NCBI RefSeq assembly: GCF_041146395.1
Contig: NC_090995.1
Location: 15,193,501-15,257,500, forward strand
Length of the DNA: 64,000 nucleotides
Origin: Eulemur rufifrons
Taxonomy: Eukaryota; Chordata; Mammalia; Primates; Lemuridae
Reading direction: 5' to 3'
Notes under the pieces: model-generated
Told to the model about the DNA's origin: nothing
Databases searched by the model: none
What the model saw: only the letters and a program-made list of their open reading frames with translations
Translations under genes and position numbers: made by a program
Shown: positions 29,640-44,950 of the stretch, in pieces
Layout: every line of letters begins with the position of its first letter
Numbering within the stretch: the first letter of the stretch is position 1

Positions 29640-30737
29640 TTGAAGTTAATTAAGAAAGTAGCCCAGATAACACCCATACTGTGTCTCCGTGTACCAACAG
29701 TAGTATTAACTACATAATTCAGATTTATCACAGGAGTTCTTAGGCCTGTTGAGGTTTGGTAGGTCAATAACGAAACCACCCCCTCCTCCTCCTGAACCTG
29801 GAACGAATAGACAAATAGATGCAAAATTCAGACAGATGGAGATCAAAGTGTCAGTTGCATCACTGGCAGAGTCGGGCTGGGGGACTTTGCAGCCACCGGG
29901 CTGGCTGACAGTCCCCTGAGCCAGGCTCCCCTGGGCCAGCTCAGCTCAGCCTGTGCCGCCAGGGGGGCTGCAGCCGCCTGAACCCCACCCTCTGTGGGCC
30001 GGGGAGGGACGGGCCGGGTTCTCCTCCCGCTCCAGGCCTAGAGAGCGGCCGGGAGGGCTTCTCTGACCAAGTTCCTCCCTGGGGACAAGAGAATTGAGAT
30101 TAAATCCCTCCCTTTAGGACGGCGGCTCAGCCACTTTGTCCCCAAAATGCCTGGCTCAGATGCCACCTAAGAATACCCATTTCTTCAATCCACAAAAGCT
30201 CACAGAACTGTGGATTTCGTTCACTTTGCTGTCTTGAAAGAAAGCACTATCAAACCGCTTAATTACGTAGCTTGGTGGGAGACACAAAAGCACAGTTTCC
30301 ACGGTGGCCCTTACCTGTGCTTGTCCCCACAAGCTCTTCCTCCCCCCTCTCCTCACACACGGGCTTCGCCCTAACTGCTTCTTTCCAGCTCTCTGAATAA
30401 AATTCAACTTGCCCAGCGATGGCTGTTCATCAATAGAACGACTTCTACCTCCTCTGCGAACCCTCTTTAACCAGCTCTTCCAGAAACGGGCTGAACTTAC
30501 GCCAGCCCCCTCCAGCTAGGGCTCTATAAACATTCCACATCTTTCTTTCAGTTGAAATGTTCCTTCAGAGTCTCCTCTCGTCCAGTTTTCCCAAGTAAAG
30601 GCATAAGCCAATGGGGCACTGGTTTTTCTCCCACTCTGGAATTCCCTGCAGATCATGTTACCAGATTCACGCTGGGCCATGTTGCAACATTGTTGCATCT
30701 GACACAAATGCAACATGTGATTCTGTCAAACCAAAGC
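29640..30737. other. Unique sequence, GC-rich at 29,870-30,060
   Basis: No repeat, RNA gene or exon recognised. The GC-rich patch has no CpG-island-like density by eye. Confidence 0.4.
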
Positions 30738-30836
30738 ATCTTGAGGATCGCTGAGCCCAGGAGCGCAATTTTGCAGTGAGCTACAATAACACCACTCCAC
30801 TTTAGCCTGGGCAACAGGACAAGAGTCTGTCTTAAA
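30738..30836 (+). mobile_element. Alu right-monomer-like (FRAM) fragment
   Basis: 'ttgaggatcgctgagcccaggag', then 'agtgagctac', then 'tttagcctgggcaacaggacaagagtctgtctta' is a decayed single monomer. An (AT)n/T-run follows it. Confidence 0.7.
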
Positions 30837-30841
30837 AAATA

Positions 30842-30879
<38 letters not shown>

Positions 30880-30881
30880 AA
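30837..30881. repeat. (AT)n then T16 run
   Basis: About 13 AT dinucleotides followed directly by a T run, at the end of the Alu-like monomer. It probably derives from its tail. Confidence 0.9.
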
Positions 30882-31754
30882 TTCTAGAACAGAGAGAAAG
30901 AGGCCGTTGGCCTCACAAATTTCCTTAAATGGTCCTTGTGGTCTGACACTGTCAACCACCTATTTAATTGTGGCCTTCTCAGCAAATTCAAAGAATTTAA
31001 TCTGTCAACTTCCATGTGATTTTAAGCTTGGCGTGACAAAGTTATGTGTGCTAGAAGATGCACAAGACAAACTCAAGGATGATCAGTAAAAAAAATAAGC
31101 TTACTTCACCAAATCGACATAATCCATTTACCCCCGGTATTCATCTCTCCAAATAAGTCAAAATGTCACTTGCTCACAGTGTATTTTGTACAGTAACAAT
31201 CGGGTGGTAGGAATGACATTGCAAAGATTCAATGCAGCTACCCTGTCCCTGAGTCTCAGAGTGCAGCCTGCTAAAAATTAAAGCCGTGGTATCATCAGAG
31301 AATGGGGGGAAAAAAATGAGCTCGTGACCCCATGAGGCGCCCAGTCACCGTGGTAGGTTTGTGAGATCGAGCATCCAGACGAGATAATATTCTGCTCACC
31401 ATTCTGACTGGTCAATTTGGATGACATATTTTGGGCATCTCTGCCGATTCCAGGACTGTAACTTGTACACCGTCCACAAATCCCCATCTGCAACCACAGA
31501 TGGTCCACAGTTTTTTTCCCGGTGTTTATAATGGCTCTTGGAGTTGGGGGTGGGGAGAGGGACGGTTTCAGAGCCAAGCTCCCCCCGTAAGGTGACTGCT
31601 CTGTCCTGCGGAGCCACAGGACATGCAAACAACACGGTGACGGACAGATACGTATGCAACGCTGACAAGCCGCGTCTCGGGAATTACACTGCAAATGCAC
31701 ACAAACACCACCTAGCAGAAAGTCACCTCTGATTCATCGCGTGCGATCTTCAAA
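30882..31754. other. Unique sequence
   Basis: No recognised repeat or gene. Overlapping frames of 90 and 140 aa on the minus strand show no domain. Confidence 0.4.
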
Positions 31755-32187
31755 AATCGTTAAATGAACTGGAGGACATTATTTTAAGTGAAATAAACCA
31801 GGCACAGGAAGACAAACATTGCATTTTCACACTCATCTATGGGACCTAAAAAAACATCGATCCCACGGAGGCGGTGACTAGAATGGTGGCTACTAGAGCT
31901 TGGTGAGGGTGTTGGCGGAGGGGTAATTCTGTTAAATAGAAGGAGAAAGTTCTAGTGTTCAATAGGGCAACTAGAGTTAACAATAATTTACTATATTTCA
32001 GAATAGCTAGAAGTTTTCAGATGTTGCCAACATAAAGCAATGATAAATGTTTCAGGTGAATCCTGTCCCAATTACCCTGATTTGATCATTCTATGTTACA
32101 TGCTTGTATCAAAATATAACATGTACTCCATGAATATGTACAATTATTATGTATCAATAAAACATTAAAAATAAAAATTAAAAAATT
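31755..32187 (+). mobile_element. L1 3' end (L1MA/PB-like)
   Basis: The last ORF2 codons and the 3' UTR of a mid-age L1 are plain: 'gaactggaggacattattttaagtgaaataaaccaggcacaggaagacaaacattgcat', then 'agtgttcaatagggcaactagagttaacaataattta', then 'tgcttgtatcaaaatataacatgtactccatgaatatgtacaattattatgt' and an A-rich tail. It is 5'-truncated, and no RT domain remains. Confidence 0.9.
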
Positions 32188-32249
32188 GTTAAATGAGATG
32201 ATGCTTTTCTCTTAGAACAATTTATACTTCCAATTATGAGCGGGGCACA

Positions 32250-32430
32250 CAGAGCTCTGTGCCTTCCAACACAGTAGCTGCTAGCCACGTACGGACGTTT
32301 AAAGTAAGTAACATTAAATCATATTAAAAATCCAGTTCCTTCATCACACTGGGCACATATAAAGTACTCAAACAGTCACATGTGGCTAGTGGCGACTGCA
32401 TTGGACAGGACAGAAATAGAACAGTTTTAT
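32250..32430. mobile_element. hAT-Charlie (MER5-like) DNA transposon fragment
   Basis: The ends look like the MER5-type termini: 'ctgtgccttccaacacagtagctgctagccac' at the left and, in inverted sense, 'cacatgtggctagtggcgactgcattggacaggac' at the right, around an AT-rich centre. A non-autonomous fossil. The family call is tentative. Confidence 0.55.
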
Positions 32431-32824
32431 CATCACAGAAATTTCCTCTGAGGAAAATGGCTTTACCAGCAGTGGGTATTTCTGCCATAATTTTTACTGA
32501 CTCTTAACATCTCTAAAATTCCGCAATGCTTTTTTTCCCAGCTCACAAGCATCCTACAAGACCTTTTTAAAATAACAGTGGCTTCTTTTTGGAAGGCACC
32601 ATAGTGACTCTTCTAATATATCTTGAAAATCTACAGACTCATTGTCTCGAGACAGTTAAGTAAGTGGATATTAAATTTTAGGCTCTTGTTTCCTCTGCCG
32701 AATTGAGGTGACATATAAACTTAGAGCAAATGTATTGCTCCATTAGCTTTCTCAACCTTGTCTGGCCGTTTTACATTTATAAACAGCTATCTGGGAAGGA
32801 CTTCCTGATCTATTTTGCCTGGTG

Positions 32825-33055
32825 AACATAATGGCTAGAATAATGCTAAGGAGTTCCTATTCTAACCCTTACAACAGCTCCACGACAGGTATATTGTTCT
32901 TATTATATTCACATCCCCATTTTAGTCATGAGAAAATTAATGCTTAGAGAGGTTAAATAACTTGTAAAAATAATTGAGCAGAGCCAAGCATGAGCCAGGT
33001 CTGTCTGACAACGAACTCCTTGCCGCTAACCACTAGGCTAGACAGCCTCTTGCTG
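32825..33055 (-). mobile_element. MIR SINE
   Basis: Reverse-oriented MIR: 'taacccttacaacagctccacgacaggtatattgttcttatta', 'catccccattttagtcatgagaaaatt', 'gcttagagaggttaaataacttgtaaa' and 'gagccaggtctgtctgac'. Nearly full length. Confidence 0.85.
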
Positions 33056-33149
33056 AGTCAGGAGCCTTGCGAAATCTCAAAAGCTTCCGTGAAAAAAAAA
33101 TTCAATACGATGCTGTCAAAATCCTGACAGGCTATTGCAAAGAACTTTA

Positions 33150-33507
<358 letters not shown>

Positions 33508-33534
33508 AAAAAGTAAATGGAAGGGGGATGGGCG

Positions 33535-35307
<1,773 letters not shown>

Positions 35308-36507
35308 AAAACATACCCAAAGCCAGCAGAAGAAGAAAAATAAAGTCAGAGCAGAAATGAAATGGAAAAAAAAAAAAAGGATCAATAAAACAAAAAGTTG
35401 CTACAGAGCTTTTTCTATTGTGCATGTCCAGGCTCCATGACCTACAGTTTTGGGCTCTGTTATATCTACAAGGTAAATAGACATTTTGTAATGGACAGAG
35501 CAGGCCCAGCGTGGGCTTGTCCGGTGGTTACAGACCCATCCAAAGCAGCTCACCCAACAGCAGCAGAACATACACTCTTCTCAAGCACACACAGAACATC
35601 TCCCAGGACAGAGCACAGTTAGGCCACAAGTCTCAACAAATTCAGGAAGACTGAAATCATACCAAGTATCTTTTCTGACCACAACATTCTAAAACTAGAA
35701 ATCAGTAGCAGAAGGAAAACTGGAAAACTCACAAATATGTGAAAATAAAACCACACACTCTTGAGCAACCCATGGGCCAAAGAAGAAATCAAAAGAGAAA
35801 TTAGAAAGTTTCTGGAGACACATGAAAATAAAAACACCATGTCCCAAACTTACGGGATGCCACGAAAGTGTGCTAAGAGGAAAGTTTATAGTTATAAATG
35901 AAAGAAGAAGGATCAGAAATAAACAAAACTTTATACCTCAAAGAACTGGAAAAGGAAGAACAAACTAAGCCCAAAGTTAACAGAAGGAAAGAATAAAGAT
36001 CAGAACAGAAATAAATAAAATAGAGAAGAGGAAAACAATAGGAAATATCAACAAAATTAAAAGTTGTTTTTTTGAAAAGATAAATAAATAGACAAACCCT
36101 TACGCAGACTAAGAAAAAAGAGATGGCTCAAATAAATAAAGTCAGAAGAGAAAGGAGAGATACAACTGATGCCACAGAAATAAAAAGAATCACAAGAGAC
36201 TACAATGAGCAGCTATATGCCAAAAAAATTAGATAACCTAGAAGAAATGGGTAAATTCTTAGAAACATAAAAAGCTATCAAGACTGAATCATGAAGAAAT
36301 AGAAAATCTGAATACACCTCCAGCCAACGGAGAGATTGAAGCAATAATCATAAAACTCCCAACAAAGTAAAAGTCCAGACCTCACTGGTGGAGTCCAACA
36401 AACGTATAAAGAAGAATTAACGCCGGTTCTTCTCCATCTCTTGCAAGGAACTGAAGAGGACGGAACACTTCCAAACTGATGTCATGAGGCCACCTCAACA
36501 CTGATAC
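35308..36507 (+). mobile_element. L1 ORF2 fragment (endonuclease end to reverse-transcriptase start)
   Basis: After the duplicated stretch, ORF2 sequence runs in order: 'acccaacagcagcagaacatacactcttctcaag', 'agcacagttaggccacaagtctcaacaaattcag', 'caaactaagcccaaagttaacagaaggaaagaa', 'aaaagttgtttttttgaaaagat', 'gacatacaatgagcagctatatgcc'-like, and 'cctcactggtggagtccaacaaacgtataaagaagaatta' near 36,390. It stops at 'ctgatac' at 36,507, where an inverted L1 5' region begins. Frames are broken, so it is not functional. Confidence 0.85.
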
Positions 36508-37641
36508 TAGATTAGCCGGGGTCAAAGGTCTGCTCTGTGCTTCTGGGCAAAGCTGCCAGGCAGGGGCTGACGTGGCCCCACTCAGTGGAAACCTCTGTGT
36601 GTGTGGCCTGGGGCTGTCCGAGACCCCCAGTCTGGAGCAGCCTCGCTCCTGTCCACCCTCCCCTGTTCCCCGGTTTCTCCCTGCCCTCTGCCGGCAGGCA
36701 GGACCTCGGGCCAGCGGATGTCCCCTGGCCATGATGCGGGCCGGGAGGGTCCCTGCCAGGATGGCAGCCTGAGCTGGGCCCACGGCCCTCCCATGGGAGG
36801 ACAGTTGTCCCTCAAACATGCTGAGCTGCCCCCGAAGGCTCACACACTCAGGAGGGTCGTTCACAAATATCCCTTCTGTGTCCCCGGGCCATGTGACTGA
36901 GACCTGGGTGTACGGGATCTGGCCTGCAGGCCTGTCCCCTGGGCCCTGGAGGTCAGTCCCTGACCCTGGCCAGGGAGAGGAGAGCTGGTCTCATGTCACC
37001 CACGGGCGGCCCAAGCTGGGTGGATGTCTCTCCACCCCGGGATTTGTCCCGCTCTCCTGGAGTCCCCAGGCGAGCAGCACCTGGGAGGGCCGGCGGGTGG
37101 GGAGCTCACCGTCTGGGTGCCCCTAGATCCGCTGTAGGGCCCCAAGAGGAAAGGTCCTGTCCCCGCAGACGCCTCCGGGTGGTGGCTCAGTTGTCTCTCT
37201 CGGCCATGAGTGGGAAGGGGGAGGGGAGAGTGAAGCAATATGGCGCCTGCCGTGGGCTCAGGCCTGAGGGCCGGGGGTGCCTGAGGGAGCGGGGCCTGGG
37301 CCCTGTCCTGTCCGCCAGAGGACACGTGAGCCCTCTCTGGGCTGGAGTCGGCAGGTGTCTCCACTCAGGAGCCACCCGCAGGCCGAGACGCAAGGCAGGG
37401 GAATGTAACGGCGCCACCTACCCTGGTCACTGGCCTCCAGGCCTGTGGGGGCCTCTCTGCTCCCAGTTCCCCTCCGCGGCCTCTTCCGTGGGGTCTCCTG
37501 TGGCTTCAGGCACCGTCCTTCCGACCCTCGTCCGATCTAGGTTCCTCTGCCTGTTTATTTTTTTTTTCACTTTCTTCTAAAAATCTGTCTTTCTCGCAGA
37601 GACACTCTGGCTGGCGGCTTTTCTCGGCCGCCATCTTGGCC
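36508..37641 (-). mobile_element. Inverted L1-type 5' UTR, GC- and CpG-rich
   Basis: Read on the minus strand, this starts at 37,641 with 'ggccaagatggcggccgag', the classic start of a primate L1 5' UTR. It continues for 1.13 kb and ends at 'acctttgaccccggct' (about 36,515). It is colinear with the + strand at 58,305-61,370: 'caggcgccatattg' pairs 37,236-37,249 with 60,119-60,132, 'ggcctgcaggcc' pairs 36,920 with 60,983, and 'gctttgcccag' pairs 36,543-36,553 with 61,333-61,343. It contains a T-run at 37,556-37,568. The 160-aa and 195-aa frames over it are products of GC richness, not known proteins. It lies between two + strand ORF2 pieces. Confidence 0.8.
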
Positions 37642-37764
37642 AGCGTCCAACAAACATATGAAAAAATGCTCAACATCTCTAACCGTCAGGGACATGCAAG
37701 CCAAAACCACCACGAGAGACCATCACTCATCTCCAGTGAGAATGGCCTTTGTCAAAAAGTTTGT
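37642..37764 (+). mobile_element. L1 ORF2 3' fragment
   Basis: 'ccaacaaacatatgaaaaaatgctcaacatctctaaccgtcagggacatgcaagccaaaaccaccacgagag' is the well-known region near the end of ORF2. It joins directly to the first base of the inverted 5' UTR. An Alu cuts it off on its right. Confidence 0.85.
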
Positions 37765-39158
<1,394 letters not shown>

Positions 39159-39159
39159 G

Positions 39160-39300
39160 TTAAATCCTGACAATAAGCCTGATTAGGCAAAGAGCAGCTA
39201 TTATTAGCTCCCTGTTCTTGGGGAGAAATTGTCCTTCAATCCATTCTGTAATGTAACATGGCTCAGGCTGCAGATCAGAGCAGCCTAGAGCCCAGGCTTT
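39160..39300 (-). mobile_element. MIR-like fragment
   Basis: 'tctctcgttaaatcctgacaataagcctgattaggcaaagagcagctattattagctccc' resembles the reverse MIR 3' half. Decayed and tentative. Confidence 0.4.
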
Positions 39301-39314
39301 GAAATGTATCTCTT

Positions 39315-39641
39315 TTTTGTGTGTGTTTGTTTTTGAGACAGAGTCTCGCTCTGTTGCCTGGGCTAGAGTGCCGTGGCGTCAGCCTCGCTCACAGCAACCT
39401 CGGCTCAAGCGATCCTCCTGCCTCAGCCTCCCAAGTAGCTGGGACTACAGGCATGCGCCACCAAGCCCAGCTAATTTTTTCCATATATTTTTAGTTGTCC
39501 AGCTAATTTCTTTTTATTTTTTTAGTAGAGACGGAGTCTCGCTCTTGCTCAGGCTGGTCTCCAACTCCTGAGATCAAACGATCCTCCTGGCTCGGCCTCC
39601 CAGAGTGCTGGGATTACAGGCGTGAGCCACCGTGCTCGCCA
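39315..39641 (-). mobile_element. Alu, strepsirrhine type, reverse, 13-bp target duplication
   Basis: Reverse dimer, with 'gtgtgtttgttttt' in its tail and a short deletion in the right monomer ('cctcggctcaagc'). A perfect duplication, aaatgtatctctt, lies at 39,302-39,314 and 39,642-39,654. Confidence 0.96.
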
Positions 39642-39654
39642 AAATGTATCTCTT

Positions 39655-40652
39655 GAATTCAGGGTCTATGCTAAGAATTCTCTCTCCAGCAGTCGGGGAA
39701 ATGTAAATTTATGTGCATATAGTGCTTGCAATCAACTTAGACGCTGAGGTTAGTAGTCAGGACTGCTGACTACTGAGAGCGAGTTTTCTCTAGTTAAAAA
39801 AAAAAAAAAATGGGAGAGGGGCAGGGTGGTCCTCGGCAAGAAGAACAGGCTCCAAACAGAAACCTGAAGCCATGGAGCAGGATTGGACCAACATGCAGCA
39901 TCCTCAAGGGTCCCAAAAATTGGTGCCAGCTGCCCCTGCCCGGACCTCCTTCCCCCTCCCGCTCCTACAGGCACACCTGTCGCTGGCCCTGCAGGGTTCT
40001 GCCAACATCTTGTCCAAACCGTAGCTGCAGGCCACTCCAGAAAGAGAGAGAGGAAAGAACAAAGGGCCAAAGACCCCTGGGGCCGAGAAGAAGTTAGAAC
40101 CATTTAAGAACATCCAGTGCTCTAAGAAATAAATATAGTTAGGTAGCTTGGGAGTCAGCGCAGGAGCAATTAAAGTTTGTTTTGTTCCACGTCCCTGGAA
40201 AGCCGCTGAGCGGAGGGTGAAATGAACGATCAGCATTCAGGGCACCTTCCACACAGAATAAAATATTTAAAGCCTCTCAGATAGTGACAATGCCACCGCT
40301 TGTGCATCTGAGTGCCTTTGGGAGCCTTTTTTTCTGAACCAATTGCTCGAACTAGGATGGAGTTCGTTATGTATAAATAGAAAATAAACTTACTGGCCCT
40401 TCATAATTGTGCTGAAACAAAGAGTGAAAAGGAAAGCAATGACAAAAAGTCAGGTTAGAGGTACGCGGAAAGCAAGACATGTGATCCATACCCAAAAAGC
40501 TATGCACTTTTGTGGAGGCTGTACCTACAATTGGAATGTAAGTTAGCATATTTAAAATGATTTTTTCAAATACGGTATCCCCAGTGATCCCATGAAATAG
40601 CAGGCATTAAAATAATTTTTAATTGAACTTAATACTATACATAATAATTGAC
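39655..40652. other. Unique sequence
   Basis: Includes an A14 run at 39,797-39,810 and a medium-GC stretch at 39,820-40,090 whose frames (95-117 aa, both strands) show no recognised domain. Confidence 0.4.
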
Positions 40653-40820
40653 AGCCAGGCATGGTGGCTCACGCCTGTGATCCCAGCACTCTGGGAGGCC
40701 GAGGCAGGAGGATCGCTTGAGCCCAGGAGTCTGAGGTTGCTGTGAGCGAGGCTGACGCCACGGCACTCTAGCCTGGGCAACAGAGCGAGACTCTGTCTCA
40801 AAAAAAATAATAACAATAAT
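40653..40820 (+). mobile_element. Internally deleted (monomer-length) Alu
   Basis: The first half of the left monomer ('agccaggcatggtggctcacgcctgtgatccc...gcttgagcccaggag') joins directly to the right monomer's end ('tctgaggttgctgtgagcgagg...gactctgtctc'). That gives a 150-bp element with an (AAT)n-like tail. This is recombination between the related monomers, or a distinct short form. Confidence 0.9.
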
Positions 40821-40824
40821 GGAA

Positions 40825-40995
40825 TATTATACTTCCAGAAAAGTACGCAGACCATAAGGGTCCACAGAGCTTGAGGAATTTTACCATGGTGAACGTCCCC
40901 GTGTAAGTCAGGCCCTGAGCAAGAAGGACTCTCCCGTCACTTCCTCCCGCCGAGGTGGCCACTGTTCTGATTCCTCACAGCACACTCCGTTTTGA
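40825..40995 (+). mobile_element. Decayed interspersed repeat, family not identified
   Basis: 'ttccagaaaagtacgcagaccataagggtccacagagcttgaggaattttacca' and 'gtgaacgtccccgtgtaa' resemble a common old mammalian repeat, perhaps an L1 3' UTR. I cannot name it with confidence. Confidence 0.3.
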
Positions 40996-40999
40996 CGTC

Positions 41000-41939
41000 A
41001 GTTTTCAATTTTCATCCTAAGGAGCAGGAGAGGATTCAGGAGGCTGCAGGGACCTCCCCAGCGTCATGCAATTGTCCCGCCTGCCAGACCCACTTCTCGT
41101 GCCCGGCCCACGGAAAACGGAGATAATTTTGTCCCCTCCCTGTTGTTCACGTCCGTGTAATTCTAAAAGGCACCTGTGATGATTCACCTGAATATGGGTT
41201 TCCAAGTACGATTTTTATGTTAACATTCCAGACAGCAAACACCACTCCTGGCTGCTGCCTTTTTACCCTTTGTTATGAAGGGAATCACGCTGCAAAACTC
41301 AAAGTTCTCGCCGATTTTTATTCCTTCTGTCACACAGCTAAATAATTACATCCATGTCGTCTTTGGAATGCAACATATTGCTAATTTTTTTTTTTTTTCA
41401 AATCCTGGTGAAATAGCTCAAATATTATGTAAAGGGGAGAAACTGCCAAGCAAGGAACTTCAAGAGAAACATGAAAACAGTATAATTCTGGTAACTATCA
41501 GATGATAAGGTTAATAGTCCCTATGGAAAAATTATGCATTTCTTCAAAAAAGTTGATGCAAATGAATTTTTTGCCTCACTCCATTTTTTTCTCTGATTAG
41601 CTGACAATTAAATGGACTGATCTTACTCTCCCTTTGACTTGAAGAACAAGAACTTGTCATACACTGTTGGCTTTTCTGAGTTATCATCTTACAACTTCCA
41701 AATACCGTAGATAGATTAAACCTGGTCCAAAAATCACTTCGGAAAACAAAACTATTTATTTTTAATGTCGATCAGTTCTGATACCGACCTCCGTAGTTTG
41801 GTCTCCAGATCAGAATTTATATAAGCGATGGTGGATTTTTTTAAAAAAGAGAAATGATAGATATTCTGCTAACATATTTCATGTACCTACAGATCATGAG
41901 CCTGCAATAGCTGAAGACCATGAGGATGATGCAGAAATA
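41000..41939. other. Unique sequence
   Basis: AT-rich, with a T13 run near 41,386. No gene, RNA or repeat recognised. Confidence 0.4.
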
Positions 41940-41949
41940 AAAAATCGCA

Positions 41950-42560
41950 TCCCTAGAAAGGCAGGTAAACAAAAGCTTCCTTTATAACGTCAGGATCGGA
42001 AAGCAACTAGAAAATAGAAAAAGTAAAAACAACTCCGGAATGAGGTAATATAGAAATACCATTCTTCCTATTGCACTGAATTATACAAAAATATAATGAA
42101 ATTCCAGGAAACATCAGATGCTGCAGGTACACGAAGATAATTTTGTTTTTATAACCAATTTCAGGCAGATAAATACTAGAATCCTTTCCAATTTCTCCCC
42201 GATGAGACCGAGGTGTCACCAAGATTTACAACCCCCTCAAGGTCCCTTTTCAGAGGAACCTTCATTTACATAAACAGATAATCCGAGATAAAAATTTCCA
42301 TTAGACAAAGGTGAAATGGATCAATTTTCTCTGCCAAGACAAATCTTAAATCTTGAACAGATAGGGTCATTATTACACCAGCCCCATTTCGGAAATAATG
42401 TATTTTTAAAAAATCAGCCGATAGCAGCCATTCCCAGCTTTCCAATTATCTTTAAGAAAAGCTTATTCTGTGGACAATAAAGCACATTACTGCACAATAT
42501 GATACAGTCCATAAAGATCACAGTGTTTTATGAAAGGTTAAAGAAAGCTCAGCACATTTA
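41950..42560. promoter_or_regulatory. Candidate conserved regulatory block
   Basis: Repeat-free and AT-rich but motif-dense. 'gaggtgtcacc' (about 42,210) holds a T-box-like half-site palindrome, 'attagacaaagg' (42,301) a SOX/TCF-like string, 'caattatctttaag' (42,444) a GATA-like core, and 'ggacaataaagc' (42,473) a HOX/CDX-like core. 'catttacataaacagataatcc' (42,263) has forkhead-like text. Conservation is untested and no frame is coding. Confidence 0.3.
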
Positions 42561-43047
42561 GGGGAATGTCATAACCCGCAAAGTCTTTCAGGACTCAGCC
42601 GGGGCCAGGGCAACATGCAAACGCAATTCCGTTTCCTCTCTCGGGGACAAAACAGGGAAGGGGAGGATGATTCCGTTGCGAACCCCGGGATTCCTGCAGA
42701 TAAGACGGGAGGGAAAAATCACAACGTAAGACACATCCCGCCTTGTTTTAGAAGAAACCAGACCCGTTCACTGAAGGGCCACATATTGGCAAGAAAACGA
42801 CTGTATCTTCTGGGTATCCAGCAGCTCACTTTCTTGTCTTCTCTTCAAGCAACTTTTCCATGCTGTCTCATGAATATTCATCAAACTGCAGAGAATTGTA
42901 AAAGCCTCTTCGTTTCCCCTTCCTTCTTGGTAGAATGTTCTAGAAGTTTTCAATGACTGAGGAGCAAGAGATGTGGGCGGTGAATCACTGTTGAGATTCG
43001 GTCAAGGGAGTCAGAAGTGCTCGGACGCCTGACACAAAGTGAGTTCA

Positions 43048-43160
43048 GCGGTGGCTCAGGGCTGTCATCCCAGCACTCTGGGAGGCCGAGGCGGGTGGAT
43101 CGCTCGAGGTCAGGAGTTCGAGACCAGCCTGAGCAAGAGCGAGACCCCCGTCTCTACTAA
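43048..43160 (+). mobile_element. Truncated Alu (left monomer only)
   Basis: Starts inside the left monomer ('gcggtggctcagggctgtcatccc') and stops at 'cccccgtctctactaac'. No right monomer or true A-tail, so it is truncated at both ends or internally primed. Confidence 0.85.
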
Positions 43161-43164
43161 CAAA

Positions 43165-44905
43165 ATATGATAAATAAAATAATGCCTTTGGTCATTTATT
43201 GCAATGGGAAAAATAATTTCACACTCACATTCGGCACCAGCCTCTGTGGGGCGGTGGGGGAGACGCCTGGGTGAAACCTTGGAGTGGAAGACGAGACTCG
43301 GGGGGCCAGGCTGTGCCCCGACATGGGGAGAAAGGTGTTTGTGTTTCTACCAAAGAGGGGAAGGTACACGGGGGAACAGCGGACACAGGTGCAGCCGGAG
43401 GAAGGGCAGGAGGTGACTTCACAGCAAAATCCACACCAAGCTCACAAGTGTGTGACGCGAGCGAATTTCACGTAGAAACCAGGAAAGGAGCAAAACAGCA
43501 GATTGAAGCGAGAACAGCCTAGCCCTCCCCCCCGCAAAGGCAGGAAGGGACATGGGGACGTGAGCCCAGGACATGAGCAGAAATGTTCCGGAAGCTCGGG
43601 ACTCCGAGCGCGGTGGGACTCGAGGTGGGAGGTCATCGCACCTTGCTCACAAGGTCAGAGAGGGGACAAGTTTTCTCAGTGACCTATTCTTTCGCAAGGA
43701 ATCTTTACGGGTCAGTAACGTGAATGAACTTGGCGCATCAGTTTTACAAGCACACTTTCCTGAGTGCCAGTGCACCTCAAATGTCATTTTAACTTTTTAT
43801 GTGCACGTAAATAGCTATTATTTCAGTTGCTGGAATATTAGTCATAACATCTAATGATGTGGAGATTGTTGCCTTATAAAACTCACAGCTGGGTGGCTAC
43901 ATGGCTCAAGGCGAAAGCCTATTTTAAAACCCCTCGCTCTAGGAGGAGAATGTTTATTAAAACATATATCTATGAAAAATAGATGACGCATCGTTGGCCA
44001 TTCTCTGTGTTGTGGTGCCAACCTCGGTTTGTCCAGAGAGGCTTTTTGAGTCGGTGCCTGAAAACCTGGCGAGGTCCGCGGCCTCACAATTTATCAGCCC
44101 ATCAAAAAATAAATAAATTCCAATAACCAGCAAGTAAATCAGCAAAGGTGCCTGCACAGCAGCCCATAAACCCGTGTTTACGCAGGCTCTGCGGGGGTGA
44201 CTGCGGCTGTCAGTCAAACGTTCCTACGCTTGCAGGGGAGGGAATGTTCAAAAAGGAATAGATGCTTGATCTCCTTGTAACAGAAGTTAAATGAATTAAT
44301 AATAAAGATACAGTAGGTGGGACGGACATTTATAAAATATAGAAGTGAGATGGGGGAAAAAAAGAAAGGATAACAACTGGGGTCGCAGGGCTGAAGAAAC
44401 ATGTAACAAGAAGGATGTCTTTTTATGATTAAGCTAGACTCTACCTTCAGTAGTTCTCACGGCGTTTCTTAAATCATAGAGGAAAATAGGTTTTCTACCA
44501 ACTCAACGGCAACAAACTGAGACTAATTTGAGATAAAGAACTTCCAGAGAAAGACTCCTGTCTTTTTATTAACAGAATTCACCATTAGTACGATCCTGAT
44601 ACCTACACTTGTCTAAAAAGTAGATTACTTAATCTACGGATTTTATAGCACCTAAAATAAACAGTTGATTGAGATGTATGTTTGGTCTGAACCAGTAGAA
44701 GTTCCACGAACACGTGTCACACCGAATCCAAGTCTTTTAATTGTGCTTGTTTTCTTTTCTGCCACCCAGATCTGCACAATTATTTTGCCTGAATACTATT
44801 TCCGTCGGGGTAGACAGAAAAAGAAGGCAGAGATGAAAATGTTTAAAGAGGGCAAAGGTAACAAGGCATGTGAGAATGTCTTTCAACCAGGTTAAAGTGC
44901 GAGAT
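43165..44905. other. Unique sequence with a possible conserved block at 43,850-44,220
   Basis: Between 43,850 and 44,220 the text is repeat-free with 'agtaaatcagc' and 'cccgtgtttacgc' (forkhead GTTTAC cores in both orientations), 'tgtcagtcaa' and an A/T module 'aaaaaataaataaattcc'. Elsewhere nothing is recognised, and the small frames show no domain. Confidence 0.3.
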
Positions 44906-44950
44906 TTATTTTTTTTATTTTATTTTTTTTTAATTACTTACTTTTAAAAT

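Noticed and set aside
36382..37580. Open frames of 160 and 195 aa
   Set aside because: They cover the L1 ORF2/5' UTR chimera. High GC and low stop density explain them.
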